Assembly: GCF_027116575.1 (NCBI RefSeq)
Contig: NZ_CP098252.1
Location: 1,550,001 to 1,614,000, forward strand
Length of the DNA stretch: 64,000 bases
Source: Oxalobacter aliiformigenes
GTDB lineage: Bacteria > Pseudomonadota > Gammaproteobacteria > Burkholderiales > Burkholderiaceae_D
Reading direction: 5' to 3'
This document shows positions 55,152 through 64,000 of the stretch, piece after piece. The notes below the pieces were generated by a model. It was given only the letters and a program-made list of their open reading frames with translations. It was not told where the DNA came from and made no database searches. The position numbers were made by a program, and so were the translations under genes. How positions within the stretch are numbered: the first letter of the stretch is position 1; each line of letters opens with the position of its first letter.

Positions 55152-56528
55152 ATGAAAAACAAGGAACTCCGGTATGAAGAACGGCTGGGACAGGAAAATC
55201 TGCTCCCGCTCATTTTCAAAATGGCATTACCGGCAATCGCTGCCCAGTTTGTCAACCTGCTCTATAACCTGGTAGACCGGATCTATATCGGCCACATTCC
55301 CGGTATCGGAACGGAAGCGCTGGCCGGTGTCGGCGTGACGACGTCCATCATCATACTGATTTCCTCCTTTTCCGCCATTGTAGGCGGTGGTGGTGCACCA
55401 CTGGCTGCCATTGCCTTGGGACAGGGCAACCGCGAACGTGCCGGCAAAATCCTGGGTAACGGATTCCTCCTGCTGATCGCTTTTACCCTGGTCACGTCAT
55501 CCATTGCCTACACATTCATGGAACCGATCCTGCTTTTTACAGGAGCCTCCGAAAACACGCTTTCCTATGCCAGGGATTATTTGTCCATCTATCTTCTCGG
55601 AACACTATTTGTCGAACTGTCCACAGGATTGAATACATTCATCAATATACAGGGACGTCCGACCGTCAGCATGTATGCCGTACTGACAGGCGCCATACTG
55701 AACATCATACTGGATCCCATTTTCATATTCTGGCTGGATTTCGGTGTGAAAGGAGCCGCCATCGCCACCGTCCTTGCACAAATCGGCAGCGCCACATGTG
55801 TCATCGGTTTCCTGTGTTCGAACCGTGCCACACTTCCCCTGGAAAAACGATACATAAAACCGGATCTGAAGATCGTCGCAAGCATAGTGGCACTGGGAAT
55901 TTCGCCTTTTGTCATGTCCAGTACGGAAAGTCTTGTCGGTTTCGTACTGAACAGCAACCTGAAAATATATGGCGACATTTACGTCAGTGCCCTCACTATC
56001 CTGCAAAGCTCCATGCAGATTGCCGGCGTTCCTCTGGTCGGTTTTGCACAAGGGTTCGTCCCGGTCGCCAGCTACAATTACGGTCGCGGCAATACACAAC
56101 GCGTGAAAAACTGCGCCTACATCGCTCTGGCCATCATGTTTTCATTCAATCTGGCACTCATACTGGTCATGATGCTCTTCCCCGATACCATAGCACGGGC
56201 ATTCACCAGTGATACCCGACTGATAGATACTGTCAGCTGGGCCATGCCGGTCTTTCTGGGCGGCATGACTATTTTCGGTTTGCAACGGGCTTGCCAGAAC
56301 ATGTTCGTCGCATTGGGACAGGCCAAAATTTCCATCTTTATCGCCCTGTTGCGCAAAATCATTTTACTTATCCCACTCGCCCTGCTGCTGTCCCGGATCA
56401 TGGGCGTTACAGGTATTTACGCAGCCGAAGCCATTGCAGACGGAACAGCGGCCATTTGCTGCACGCTGATTTTCATCTGGCAATTTCCCCGGATACTTCG
56501 AAAACAGGCCCGGCCGGAAAAAAACTGA
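55152..56528 (+). CDS. MATE-family multidrug exporter
   Basis: A 458-residue, 12-helix transporter. N-terminal LPLIFKMALPAIAAQFVNLLYNLVDRIYIG and GTEALAGVGVTTSIIILISSF are typical of the MepA/DinF-related MATE subgroup; the second half repeats the pattern (SSMQIAGVPLVGFAQGFVPVASYNYGRGN). It exports drugs or cationic compounds using Na+ or H+. Stands alone. Confidence 0.9.
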   Translation: MKNKELRYEERLGQENLLPLIFKMALPAIAAQFVNLLYNLVDRIYIGHIPGIGTEALAGVGVTTSIIILISSFSAIVGGGGAPLAAIALGQGNRERAGKILGNGFLLLIAFTLVTSSIAYTFMEPILLFTGASENTLSYARDYLSIYLLGTLFVELSTGLNTFINIQGRPTVSMYAVLTGAILNIILDPIFIFWLDFGVKGAAIATVLAQIGSATCVIGFLCSNRATLPLEKRYIKPDLKIVASIVALGISPFVMSSTESLVGFVLNSNLKIYGDIYVSALTILQSSMQIAGVPLVGFAQGFVPVASYNYGRGNTQRVKNCAYIALAIMFSFNLALILVMMLFPDTIARAFTSDTRLIDTVSWAMPVFLGGMTIFGLQRACQNMFVALGQAKISIFIALLRKIILLIPLALLLSRIMGVTGIYAAEAIADGTAAICCTLIFIWQFPRILRKQARPEKN

Positions 56529-56946
56529 GCCAGATTGTTTCACCGGCTTCCTGTTTTTTCACCGGACGGTTCATCAAAAAAAAACAATTCGGTTTTCCGT
56601 TTTCATAAAACGGGACAGACACTCATTTTTCGCCCGTCTCGCCAATATCGCTTCATATAAACCACCGGAAACATACTGGCAAGATTTCCCGATTCATATT
56701 GATTGTTTCAGAAAATCATCATTTGTTCCGGAAACAGGGTATCCCGACCGTTAAAACCGGGCAGCAATATAAAACGTTTTCACTTTATTCCGGCTGCCGG
56801 CCAACACAGAGACCCCTGCCCCGAAAACCGGTAAGGCAACGATGGCGAAACAGGAAATCTCGCGGGAATAAACAGATTACCTGTCTCTGCATTCCGGAAC
56901 AGACTGTCTGGATTTACCCAAAAATCCCAACCGGATTCCGGCACAT
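56529..56946. other. Gap without recognised gene
   Basis: About 420 bases between the MATE gene and prmC. Only short overlapping frames are present; no RNA gene or repeat was seen. Confidence 0.5.
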
Positions 56947-57855
56947 TCAATCCGGCAACTGTCCACCGCTGACCCGTTCAATACCTGCAAGATCTTTCCA
57001 GCTCTGAACCTGCGAATATCCTTTGGCCGCCAGTTTTTTTCTGACGGCACCGGATTGATCGTAACCATGTTCCATCAACAACCACCCTCTTTTTTTCAGC
57101 CAGACAGGTGCCTGATCGATCAAAATATCCAGCGCCGACAGACCGTCGGCATAATCAGTCAATGCCGATAACGGTTCAAACCGCAAATCGCCCTGTTGCA
57201 AATGCCCGTCTCCGGAATGAATATAGGGTGGATTGGATACAATCAGGTCAAAACGGCTGCCCGGTTCAAGTGCATCAAACCAGCTCCCCTGCAAAAAACG
57301 GACGGACCGTTTCTCTCCCAGATTGGAAACGGCATTCTTACGGGCAATGCCAAGCGCTTTTTCAGAAACATCTGTCGCCCATATTTCTGCATCGGGACGT
57401 ATGGCGGCCACAGAAACGGCAATCGCACCCGAACCGGTTCCCAGATCGGCGAGCCGGCCACGATCAGGCAAACGCTCCAGTGCCAGATCAACCAGCAATT
57501 CCGTTTCGGGTCTGGGAATAAGTACATCCGGAGTCACGGTAAAAGGCAATCCGTAAAATTCCCTGAAGCCGACAATATAGGCGACAGGTTCACCCGCCAG
57601 CCGTCTTGACAGGACACCGGATACGGCACGTGCCTGTTCTTCTGTCAATTCATGATCGGAATGGGTGATCAGTTTCACTCGTGTAAAACCGATGGCATGT
57701 TCCAGCAGAACACGCAACTCGAGCGGATCCATCCGTACGGAAGAAAAAAGGGATTGGACCGTCATGCCGGCCCGGACGACAGGTTTGCCATTTTCATTGC
57801 TGCCGGACATATCGCCCGATGTCTCCCGTTTATCCACGTCGCATGATTCCTGCAA
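56947..57855 (-). CDS. prmC: Release factor glutamine methyltransferase
   Basis: A 302-residue protein. The N-terminal helical domain is followed by the conserved hinge REFYGLPFTVTPDVLIPRPETE (about residues 97-118), SAM motif ADLGTGSGAIAV (about 136-147) and the catalytic NPPY (LIVSNPPYI, about 207-215). It methylates the Gln of the GGQ loop of RF1 and RF2. The N-terminus is extended by about 25 residues with a charged sequence (KRETSGDMSGSNENGK), overlapping dsbB by 26 bases. A later start (for example the Met near residue 16) is possible. Confidence 0.93.
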   Translation of the reverse strand: MQESCDVDKRETSGDMSGSNENGKPVVRAGMTVQSLFSSVRMDPLELRVLLEHAIGFTRVKLITHSDHELTEEQARAVSGVLSRRLAGEPVAYIVGFREFYGLPFTVTPDVLIPRPETELLVDLALERLPDRGRLADLGTGSGAIAVSVAAIRPDAEIWATDVSEKALGIARKNAVSNLGEKRSVRFLQGSWFDALEPGSRFDLIVSNPPYIHSGDGHLQQGDLRFEPLSALTDYADGLSALDILIDQAPVWLKKRGWLLMEHGYDQSGAVRKKLAAKGYSQVQSWKDLAGIERVSGGQLPD

Positions 57856-58291
57856 AAACGACCGCGAAAATGAAAAACCAGACGAGTGACCATTGAGGAG
57901 GAGTCAGTCCCAGAATCGGCTCCAGGATATCGCCACACAGACTGTCGGAATGAAACAAAACAGGTAACCATTTGGCCGGCCACAGGCCATTGATAGCCGC
58001 TTCCATCGGATCGCGGCCACACTGGATCGCAGGATGCGCGATAACCCACAACTGATATATCGCCAATCCCATTCCCGCCAGTGAAGAAAGAAGCGCAGCA
58101 AAGGCACTGGCCCGTATTTTCCCCGAAACAAGGCCCAAGGCACAAAAAAGACCTGTACCAATGAATGCATACCGTTGCAATACACAAAGCGGACAGGGCA
58201 ATATTTTCCAGAAAAACTGAAGATAAAGTGCAAACAGGATAAAACCTGTACAAAGCAGCAAAATAGCGATCAGAAAATGTCGGGATTTCAT
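57830..58291 (-). CDS. dsbB: Disulfide bond formation protein DsbB
   Basis: A 153-residue membrane protein with four transmembrane helices. The first periplasmic Cys pair is in ILPCPLCVLQRYAF (CPLC) and the second pair in the loop between helices 3 and 4 (IQCGRDP... and SLCGD). It reoxidises DsbA and passes electrons to quinones. The start at 58291 (MKSRHF) is preferred to 58306. It lies between prfA and prmC, where most bacteria have those two genes adjacent. Confidence 0.92.
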   Translation of the reverse strand: MKSRHFLIAILLLCTGFILFALYLQFFWKILPCPLCVLQRYAFIGTGLFCALGLVSGKIRASAFAALLSSLAGMGLAIYQLWVIAHPAIQCGRDPMEAAINGLWPAKWLPVLFHSDSLCGDILEPILGLTPPQWSLVWFFIFAVVFAGIMRRG

Positions 58292-58380
58292 AAGCGATTT
58301 ATACAACCCCGCGAAAGATCCCGCAATGCCTCATCCGCCTTCAGAAGAAATATCTTTCATAAACTTGATTTCGGGCAAAT

Positions 58381-59463
58381 TCAGACATTTTCCGCCATTT
58401 CAGCGAGCAATTCGGCACGGTGTTCCGCCGCCAGAGCATTGACCAGTTCATCCAGATCGCCGTCCATGATGAATTCAAGCTTATAGAGTGTCAGATTGAT
58501 ACGATGGTCCGTCACCCGCCCCTGTGGGTAATTATATGTCCGGATACGTTCACTGCGGTCACCCGAACCGATCAGGTTCTTGCGGGTTGCCGCCTCTTTG
58601 GCCTGCTGTTCCCGCAATTGTTTGTCCTTGATACGCGAGGCAAGCACCAGCATGGCCTGAGCCTTGTTCTTGTGCTGGCTCCGGTCATCCTGGCATTCCA
58701 CCACAATACCGGTCGGCAAGTGAGTGATACGGACGGCCGAATCCGTCTTGTTGATATGCTGGCCTCCGGCACCCGATGCCCTGAACGTATCGATCCGGAT
58801 ATCCGCGGGGTTGATATGTACATCACTGACGTCGTCCGCTTCCGGCATGACCGCTACCGTACAGGCGGAAGTATGGATACGGCCCTGTGTTTCCGTAACC
58901 GGAACCCGCTGCACCCGGTGACCACCCGATTCGAATTTGAGTCTGGAGTAAACATCCCTGCCGACAAGACGGACGATCACTTCGCGATATCCGCCCAGTT
59001 CAGACATAGAAGCGGACACGACTTCCACCTTCCAGCGGTTTTTTTCGGCAAATCGTGTATACATTCTGAGCAGATCGCCGGCAAACAGCGCGGACTCGTC
59101 TCCTCCCGTTCCGGCCCGGATTTCAAGGAAAATATTCTTGCCATCGTTCGGATCTTTCGGCAAAAGCATGACTTGTAAATCATTCTCGATTCCTGCCAGC
59201 TTTTCTTCCGCCTCATTGATCTCCTGCTGGGCGAATTCCTTCATTTCGGGATCGGAAAGCATTTCCCTGGCCGTCTCGACATCCTGCTGAACCTGGCTGA
59301 AATCCTTGTACAGAGCCACCACCGGTGCCAGCTCGGCATGTTCACGATTCAGCCTGCGATAATTTTCCTGGTCGGACACTACTTCAGGCTGCATCAGCAA
59401 TTCATCGATTTCGGTCAGACGTTCGGACAGATGCTCCAGTTTGGCCAGCATTGAAGGTTTCAT
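58381..59463 (-). CDS. prfA: Peptide chain release factor 1
   Basis: A 360-residue protein starting [12 protein letters not shown]; the upstream in-frame ATG (59469) adds only two codons. Domain 2 has the PxT-like segment [17 protein letters not shown], and domain 3 the catalytic GGQ loop [15 protein letters not shown] (about residues 231-245). Recognises UAA and UAG. Its GGQ glutamine is the substrate of the PrmC encoded two genes downstream on the same strand. Confidence 0.97.
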   Translation of the reverse strand: MKPSMLAKLEHLSERLTEIDELLMQPEVVSDQENYRRLNREHAELAPVVALYKDFSQVQQDVETAREMLSDPEMKEFAQQEINEAEEKLAGIENDLQVMLLPKDPNDGKNIFLEIRAGTGGDESALFAGDLLRMYTRFAEKNRWKVEVVSASMSELGGYREVIVRLVGRDVYSRLKFESGGHRVQRVPVTETQGRIHTSACTVAVMPEADDVSDVHINPADIRIDTFRASGAGGQHINKTDSAVRITHLPTGIVVECQDDRSQHKNKAQAMLVLASRIKDKQLREQQAKEAATRKNLIGSGDRSERIRTYNYPQGRVTDHRINLTLYKLEFIMDGDLDELVNALAAEHRAELLAEMAENV

Positions 59464-59567
59464 GGTCATGCAAAAAGTCGTATCAAGAATGCAATCGGTA
59501 AAACGGACATTATAACGTGAACCATGCCCCCGTTTACCCGGAGAAATGCAAAGACCGTCATATCACT

Positions 59568-60260
59568 TCAGACTTCGACAAGCTGATAACCATAACCGTA
59601 AACCTGTTGCAGGCGATAACCATGCTCTTCTTTCAGATCCAATTTGTTCCGGACTCTTGAAACATGGGTATCGATTGTCCGGCTCAATTCATTTTCACTC
59701 GAAAACCAGATCGTTTCCTCAATCGTCACGCGCGACAGGGGTTGCCCGATATGTCTGAACAAAAGACAGGCCAGCTCGAATTCTTTGACTGTCAGTTCGA
59801 TTTCTTTTCCATCGCGCAAGACTTTGTTCGGAAAACGGGAAAAAACAAAAGGACCATTCCGGAAAACGTTCGCAGCGTAGTCGGACGGATACACCTGCCT
59901 GATCAGCAGGCTGATGCGTGTAACCAGTTCGTCCGGCCTGAGAGGCAAACAGATAAAATCTGTCATGCCTGCCTCATTGAACTTCATGAGCGAATCCCGT
60001 CTTTTTGCTTGCGTCACAACCAGCACCGGAAAAACAGCCTCCGATTTGCGGCACTGCCTGATCCAGCTTTCTTTCAGGTCATCATCAAGACCCGCGCCCA
60101 ATACGACAACGCCTTTGAATCCATTTACCAGATAGTGAAACAGGGATTCCTGCACTTTTCCGGAAATAATCGCCTTTTCACAAGCGAATCCCGACATCGA
60201 CAAAGACCGTTCAAGTTTCGAGATGGACAGACTGTCCGTATCAGCCACAAAAACTTTCAT
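59568..60260 (-). CDS. Atypical OmpR-type response regulator
   Basis: A 230-residue protein. The N-terminal ~120 residues have receiver-like strand order (MKVFVADTDS, AVFPVLVVTQAKRR, FICLPLRPDEL) but the site of phosphorylation, normally D in VLD, reads VVLGAG (about residue 55). Position 9 retains Asp. The C-terminal winged helix (KEIELTVKEFELACLLFRH, RTIDTHVSRVRNKL, YGYGYQLVEV) is complete. It is probably a phosphorylation-independent DNA-binding protein. No histidine kinase is adjacent. It is divergent from homospermidine synthase, with a 241-base intergenic region. Confidence 0.85.
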   Translation of the reverse strand: MKVFVADTDSLSISKLERSLSMSGFACEKAIISGKVQESLFHYLVNGFKGVVVLGAGLDDDLKESWIRQCRKSEAVFPVLVVTQAKRRDSLMKFNEAGMTDFICLPLRPDELVTRISLLIRQVYPSDYAANVFRNGPFVFSRFPNKVLRDGKEIELTVKEFELACLLFRHIGQPLSRVTIEETIWFSSENELSRTIDTHVSRVRNKLDLKEEHGYRLQQVYGYGYQLVEV

Positions 60261-60501
60261 GAAAACCGCTGAAAAAATAACAATATCTCACAAAAAAGGC
60301 CGGATTGATTCCATTTAGCGCCGCTAACTTATCAAACCCGTCAATCGGCGTTAAAATTGACATAAAATAACCTATCTTCTCGTCTTTTGTATCCATATTC
60401 TCACAAAGCAATATGATGCAAAAGAACATTTAATTCAACCATTTTCATTCACTTGTTTCCTGCTAGTTACCGGCAGGAAAATCACTGGATAAGGAAAGCA
60501 A

Positions 60502-61911
60502 TTGGAAAACAAACTCGCAAATTTTACGGGAAAAATCATTTTCATCGGTTTCGGCAGTATTGCAAAAGGCGTTCTCCCGTTATTTTTGCGGCATCTACCG
60601 CTTACTCCCGACCGTATCCGGATCATCGCCGCCGATCCGGACAATGAAGAGATCGCCAGCCGTTATAACATCCCCTATCATCAAATCCGTCTGACAGAAA
60701 GCAATTACCGTCCCGTTCTGGAACCTCTTCTCGAAAAAGGTGATTTTCTGGTCAATTTATCCGTTTTCGTATCCAGTATAGCCCTGATTGAACTCTGCAG
60801 AGAAAAAGAAGTACTGTATATCGACACATCCATCGAACCCTGGGAAGGCGGCTATACCGATACCAGCGCGTCCGCTTCGGCACGTTCCAATTATGCCCTG
60901 CGCGAAGCCGCACTCGAATTCGGCCGCATAAACCCCGGAGGGTCGACCGCAATTGTATGTCAGGGCGCAAATCCGGGTATGGTATCCGGTTTCCTCAAGC
61001 AGGCACTTCTTAATGTCGCCAAAGACAACGGTATCGACGCCAGACCGGCCACACGTGAAGACTGGGCTACCCTGGCACGGCAGCTGGACATCAGGGTCAT
61101 TCATGTCGCCGAACGCGATACCCAGAACACTTCTGTCAGAAAAAAACGGAACGAGTTCGTCAACACCTGGTCGATCGACGGTTTTATCGGCGAGGGTCTC
61201 CAGCCGGCCGAACTTGGCTGGGGAACCCATGAAAAACACTGGCCCAAAGATGCCGGAACCCATTCATTCGGATGTCAGGCCGCCATCTATCTCAACCAGC
61301 CCGGCGCAGCCACACAAGTCCGAAGCTGGACACCGATGGAAGGACCCTACCACGGTTTCCTCATTACCCATTCCGAATCCATTTCCATTGCCGATTATCT
61401 GACCGTTCGGGAAAACGGCGAAGTGGTTTATCGCCCGACCGTTCATTATGCCTACCATCCCAGCGATGACGCGGTTCTCTCCGTTCATGAACTGGCAGGC
61501 AAAAACTGGCAGGAACAACCCGTCAAACGCCTCATGCGCGATGAAATCGAGGAAGGGGTGGATGAACTGGGCGTACTTCTGATGGGCAATCCGAAAGGCG
61601 TTTACTGGTATGGTTCGCATCTCGGTATCGATGAAGCCCGTAAAAGTGCTCCTTACAACAACGCAACCAGTCTGCAAGTCGCGGCAGGGGTATTGGCCGG
61701 CGTCATCTGGGCAATCCGGAACCCGGGTCTGGGAGTTATCGAACCGGACGATATCAACCACGAAACCATGCTGGAAATCGCACGACCCTATCTGGGCGAA
61801 GTCATCGGCTCTTATGGCGAGTGGACTCCGCTTGAAAACCGGAACTGGCCTTTCGAGGAAGATATCGATCCGGAAGATCCGTTCCAGTTCAAGAATATCC
61901 GTGTCAAATAG
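60502..61911 (+). CDS. hss: Homospermidine synthase
   Basis: A 469-residue protein. The Rossmann loop FIGFGSIAKGVLPLFLRH (about residues 14-31) binds NAD+; ADPDNEEIA, VSSIALIELC and YIDTSIEPWEGGY (about 112-124) are typical of bacterial homospermidine synthase, as is GANPGMVSGFLKQAL (about 155). The enzyme condenses two putrescine molecules to homospermidine. The start is TTG at 60502, with AAGGAA ten bases upstream; no ATG lies near, and homologues begin at this point. Its own strong terminator follows. Confidence 0.93.
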   Translation: MENKLANFTGKIIFIGFGSIAKGVLPLFLRHLPLTPDRIRIIAADPDNEEIASRYNIPYHQIRLTESNYRPVLEPLLEKGDFLVNLSVFVSSIALIELCREKEVLYIDTSIEPWEGGYTDTSASASARSNYALREAALEFGRINPGGSTAIVCQGANPGMVSGFLKQALLNVAKDNGIDARPATREDWATLARQLDIRVIHVAERDTQNTSVRKKRNEFVNTWSIDGFIGEGLQPAELGWGTHEKHWPKDAGTHSFGCQAAIYLNQPGAATQVRSWTPMEGPYHGFLITHSESISIADYLTVRENGEVVYRPTVHYAYHPSDDAVLSVHELAGKNWQEQPVKRLMRDEIEEGVDELGVLLMGNPKGVYWYGSHLGIDEARKSAPYNNATSLQVAAGVLAGVIWAIRNPGLGVIEPDDINHETMLEIARPYLGEVIGSYGEWTPLENRNWPFEEDIDPEDPFQFKNIRVK

Positions 61912-61927
61912 TTTCTTAACGCATAGG

Positions 61928-61962
61928 AAAACGCAATGGTTTTCCAAACCATTGCGTTTTTT
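61928..61962 (+). terminator. Strong terminator after homospermidine synthase
   Basis: Perfect 15-bp stem AAAACGCAATGGTTT (61928-61942), loop TCC, AAACCATTGCGTTTT (61946-61960), followed by two more T. Bidirectional in form, also ending the convergent acetyltransferase operon. Confidence 0.95.
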
Positions 61963-61986
61963 CATATCCGGTGACAGAAAATTTTG

Positions 61987-62460
61987 TCAAACGGCAATTT
62001 TGTGTTTGCGCCCGCCCGTTTCATAAAAACGTTCCGCCCTGAAAAAGGCAAGTGCCTCTTCCATCACGAAAAAAGCCGGCAAGGTTGCCTGAAGGCGTTT
62101 ACCCTTGCATGAGCGTGTAAATCGTTTGGCTTCCTCAACCAACAGACGACCGATCTGCCTGCGCCGGTAATCGCGTCTGACATACAGTCTGTCCAGAATC
62201 GCATAAGGTTCTTCACGTATCTGTACCGGCATCTGGAAAACCGTACAAAATCCGAAAGGATGTCCTTTCGGAGACCTTGCCACAAAAACAGCGTAATCCG
62301 GCATATCCAGAAATTCCGGAAGTTTTTCCCTGATTTTCTGATCATCCGGAACAAAACCGGCCATACCGGACTGTGAAGCGACATCTTCCAGAAACTCGCA
62401 TGTCAATACCACCAGATCACGCAAGTCACTACTATCCGCTTTGTTGACGACGACATTCAT
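61987..62460 (-). CDS. GNAT-family N-acetyltransferase
   Basis: A 157-residue protein. Motif A is ILDRLYVRRDYRRRQIGRLLVEEA (about residues 88-111; the RxxRxxG-like acetyl-CoA loop), and the end FFRAERFYETGGRKH carries motif B. The start ATG overlaps the stop of the lipoprotein gene by one base (TAATG), so both are translated together. Substrate unknown. Confidence 0.82.
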   Translation of the reverse strand: MNVVVNKADSSDLRDLVVLTCEFLEDVASQSGMAGFVPDDQKIREKLPEFLDMPDYAVFVARSPKGHPFGFCTVFQMPVQIREEPYAILDRLYVRRDYRRRQIGRLLVEEAKRFTRSCKGKRLQATLPAFFVMEEALAFFRAERFYETGGRKHKIAV

Positions 62461-62915
62461 TATTTCCAGTTACACCCGCCGCTGTACGCTACCTGGGTTT
62501 CAAAAGGCTTTGCCGTTGCAATCCGCACACCATTATCCTTGCGCTTTACATAGGCCAGATGGCGCTCCTTGTCTTCGGCAATCATGTATTCCATACCGGG
62601 TTGTAAATCGGCCTTGATTTTGTAACAGCGCAAATCTTCCGGCATGACGATGTGTCCTCCCTGGATATTCATCGCACCGATCACATGCTTTCCTGCCGTT
62701 ACGACAAATACCACATTGTCGTAAGGATTGGGAGTATCCGACAAATCGAGATGTTTGCCATCCAGTCCCCGGAAAAACAGCGAACCTTCCTGAAGAATGG
62801 CCGTTTTTGACGGTTCATGCAATGGCGCCCCGTTGACGGCGATCTGTCTCGGCTTCGAACAGGCCGCCAGAAGAAAAAACGACAGTAAAATGATACCCTT
62901 GGAGAAACGACGCAT
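62460..62915 (-). CDS. Predicted lipoprotein
   Basis: A 151-residue protein with signal IILLSFFLLAAC (lipobox LAAC, Cys about residue 19). The mature part is beta-rich with Cys in EDLRCYKIKAD and near the end (GGCNWK), which may form a disulfide. It lies between the DedA gene and the acetyltransferase gene. Function unknown. Confidence 0.75.
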   Translation of the reverse strand: MRRFSKGIILLSFFLLAACSKPRQIAVNGAPLHEPSKTAILQEGSLFFRGLDGKHLDLSDTPNPYDNVVFVVTAGKHVIGAMNIQGGHIVMPEDLRCYKIKADLQPGMEYMIAEDKERHLAYVKRKDNGVRIATAKPFETQVAYSGGCNWK

Positions 62916-62925
62916 ACTTCATCCA

Positions 62926-63573
62926 TCAGTTAGAACGCAAAGCTCTCTGGAAAAGCTTCCAGAGACCGCCAAGAATAACCGGAACAACTGCTGCACAGAC
63001 ACCGAGCAGCACGATCGTATTCAGATGGTTCCGAATAACGGGAATATTGCCAAAGAAATACCCCCCCAGAACCAGTCCCACCACCCAGACAATTGCACCG
63101 GCAACATTGTAAAGCTGGAATTTTAACAGATGCATTTCCGTCACACCGGCCACAAATGGAGCGAATGTACGTACCAGAGGGACAAAACGGCACATAGTGA
63201 TGGTTTTACCGCCATGTTTTTCAAAAAAGACATGAGTATAATGCAGGGCTTTCTTGTCGATCCACCGGTAATCCCTGGTGAAAACAGCCCTCCCGATTTT
63301 CCGCCCGATAAAATAATTCAGATTATCCCCGGTAACCGCGGCGATAATCAGCAGAATGATCAGCAATTCAAGATGCATCGCACCGGTCGCACAAAACGCA
63401 CCGGCAATGAACAAAAGAGAATCCCCCGGAAGAAAGGGAGCCACAACCAGACCAGTCTCACAGAAAATGATAGCGAACAGAACGACATATACCCACGTTC
63501 CATATTGGGAAATAATCGTACCCAAAGCCTTATCGACATGCAGAATCACGCCGAGCAATTGCATGAAATCCAT
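62926..63573 (-). CDS. DedA-family membrane protein
   Basis: A 215-residue protein. VTT-domain signature: FCETGLVVAPFLPGDSLLFIAGAF (about residues 37-60) with the conserved Glu and Asp, then NYFIGRKIGR (about 105) and the Arg-containing RFVPLVRTFAPFVAGVTEM (about 145-163). DedA proteins take part in lipid-carrier recycling and membrane homeostasis. First gene of a minus-strand operon with the lipoprotein and acetyltransferase. Confidence 0.92.
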   Translation of the reverse strand: MDFMQLLGVILHVDKALGTIISQYGTWVYVVLFAIIFCETGLVVAPFLPGDSLLFIAGAFCATGAMHLELLIILLIIAAVTGDNLNYFIGRKIGRAVFTRDYRWIDKKALHYTHVFFEKHGGKTITMCRFVPLVRTFAPFVAGVTEMHLLKFQLYNVAGAIVWVVGLVLGGYFFGNIPVIRNHLNTIVLLGVCAAVVPVILGGLWKLFQRALRSN

Positions 63574-63799
63574 AATCGGATAAAAATAAAAGAAAAAGAC
63601 AGATTGAAGTATAGAAGAAAATCGAGAGAAAAACGGGAAATTTACCGCCAGTTGCAGTCTTTTTTAACTTGTGGACTTGAAAATCACCGCTATATTATCA
63701 TCTCTCAAACCGGTATGCCCTGATATGAAGATCGCATAATCTTGTCGCAAATCCATTCTGCGGGAAGATGGACAATACTCCACGATATAATACTGCGTT

Positions 63800-64000
63800 A
63801 TGGAAACGGAAATCAGACAAGTCCCTCCTTTAAAAAAAGGTATCATCCGGCTGTTGCCCGATACGCTCATTTCCCAGATTGCGGCAGGTGAAGTTGTCGA
63901 ACGCCCCTCAGCCGTCGTCAAGGAATTGCTGGAAAATGCTGTCGATGCCGGCGCGACACAGATCGATATCCGGCTCGAAAACGGAGGAATCAGGCGAATC
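63800..64000 (+). CDS. mutL: DNA mismatch repair protein MutL, 5' end
   Basis: The first 67 codons are visible and run off the right edge. The GHKL ATPase N-terminus is unmistakable: [21 protein letters not shown] followed by [17 protein letters not shown], containing the catalytic Glu (KELLEN) and the Asn/Asp pair. There is a 16-residue lead before it ([12 protein letters not shown]). A TATAAT hexamer sits at 63786-63791, only eight bases before the ATG, so a very short or leaderless transcript is possible, but no good -35 is present. Confidence 0.95.
   Translation, partial: METEIRQVPPLKKGIIRLLPDTLISQIAAGEVVERPSAVVKELLENAVDAGATQIDIRLENGGIRRI

Overview
The window is chromosomal DNA from a betaproteobacterium of the order Burkholderiales, most probably an Oxalobacter species. 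The strongest marker is an intact formyl-CoA:oxalate CoA-transferase (frc, 32197-33483), which from memory matches the O. formigenes enzyme almost residue for residue, including the catalytic Asp169. The remaining gene set fits: homospermidine synthase, prfA/prmC, metE/metR and a FUSC/DUF1656/HlyD/NodT efflux operon. No rRNA, CRISPR array, transposase or integrase was seen.

Left part (1-21.7 kb): the end of a drug or aromatic-acid efflux operon is followed by a decayed second copy of its FUSC pump. Small housekeeping and stress genes come next (lipoprotein, acetyltransferase, mdaB, UV endonuclease, TspO, SRAP, serine hydrolase). An AT-rich foreign HNH gene (7355-8800) lies beside the broken 5' two thirds of a tRNA-Thr. 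An HPP-lipoprotein-ApbE operon, a MOSC protein, a guanine deaminase with a frameshifted purine permease, and a CopB-type copper ATPase complete this part. Three gaps of about 0.9-1 kb carry only decayed-looking sequence.

Middle part (21.9-44.5 kb): serine dehydratase subunits, a SotB-like exporter, and metE with its divergent regulator metR. These lead into the oxalate neighbourhood: a PAS-AAA-HTH regulator without a GAFTGA loop, frc, and a cysteine-tailed metallo-beta-lactamase-fold protein. The regulator and the MBL gene share a repeated TGGCAG/CTGCCA motif in their promoters, which suggests a small local regulon around frc. An AAA+ ATPase cassette of unknown function (35054-38164) follows, next to one member of a two-member family of very small proteins whose other member is at 13061. 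Then comes a translationally coupled pair, a hydantoinase/oxoprolinase-type protein and a histone-deacetylase-fold hydrolase, followed by rsmB and purN.

Right part (44.7-64 kb): a complete iron-regulated haem module. A minus-strand operon (HutX-like carrier, ChuY-like reductase, HutW/ChuW-like radical SAM enzyme) diverges from a plus-strand operon (TonB, ExbB, ExbD, TonB-dependent haem receptor, ChaN-like protein, SbmA/BacA-like ABC transporter). Two Fur-box-like sites lie between them. This is the arrangement expected for haem import plus oxygen-independent haem ring opening in an anaerobe. A MATE exporter, prmC-dsbB-prfA, an atypical response regulator, homospermidine synthase, a DedA-lipoprotein-GNAT operon and the first 67 codons of mutL close the window.
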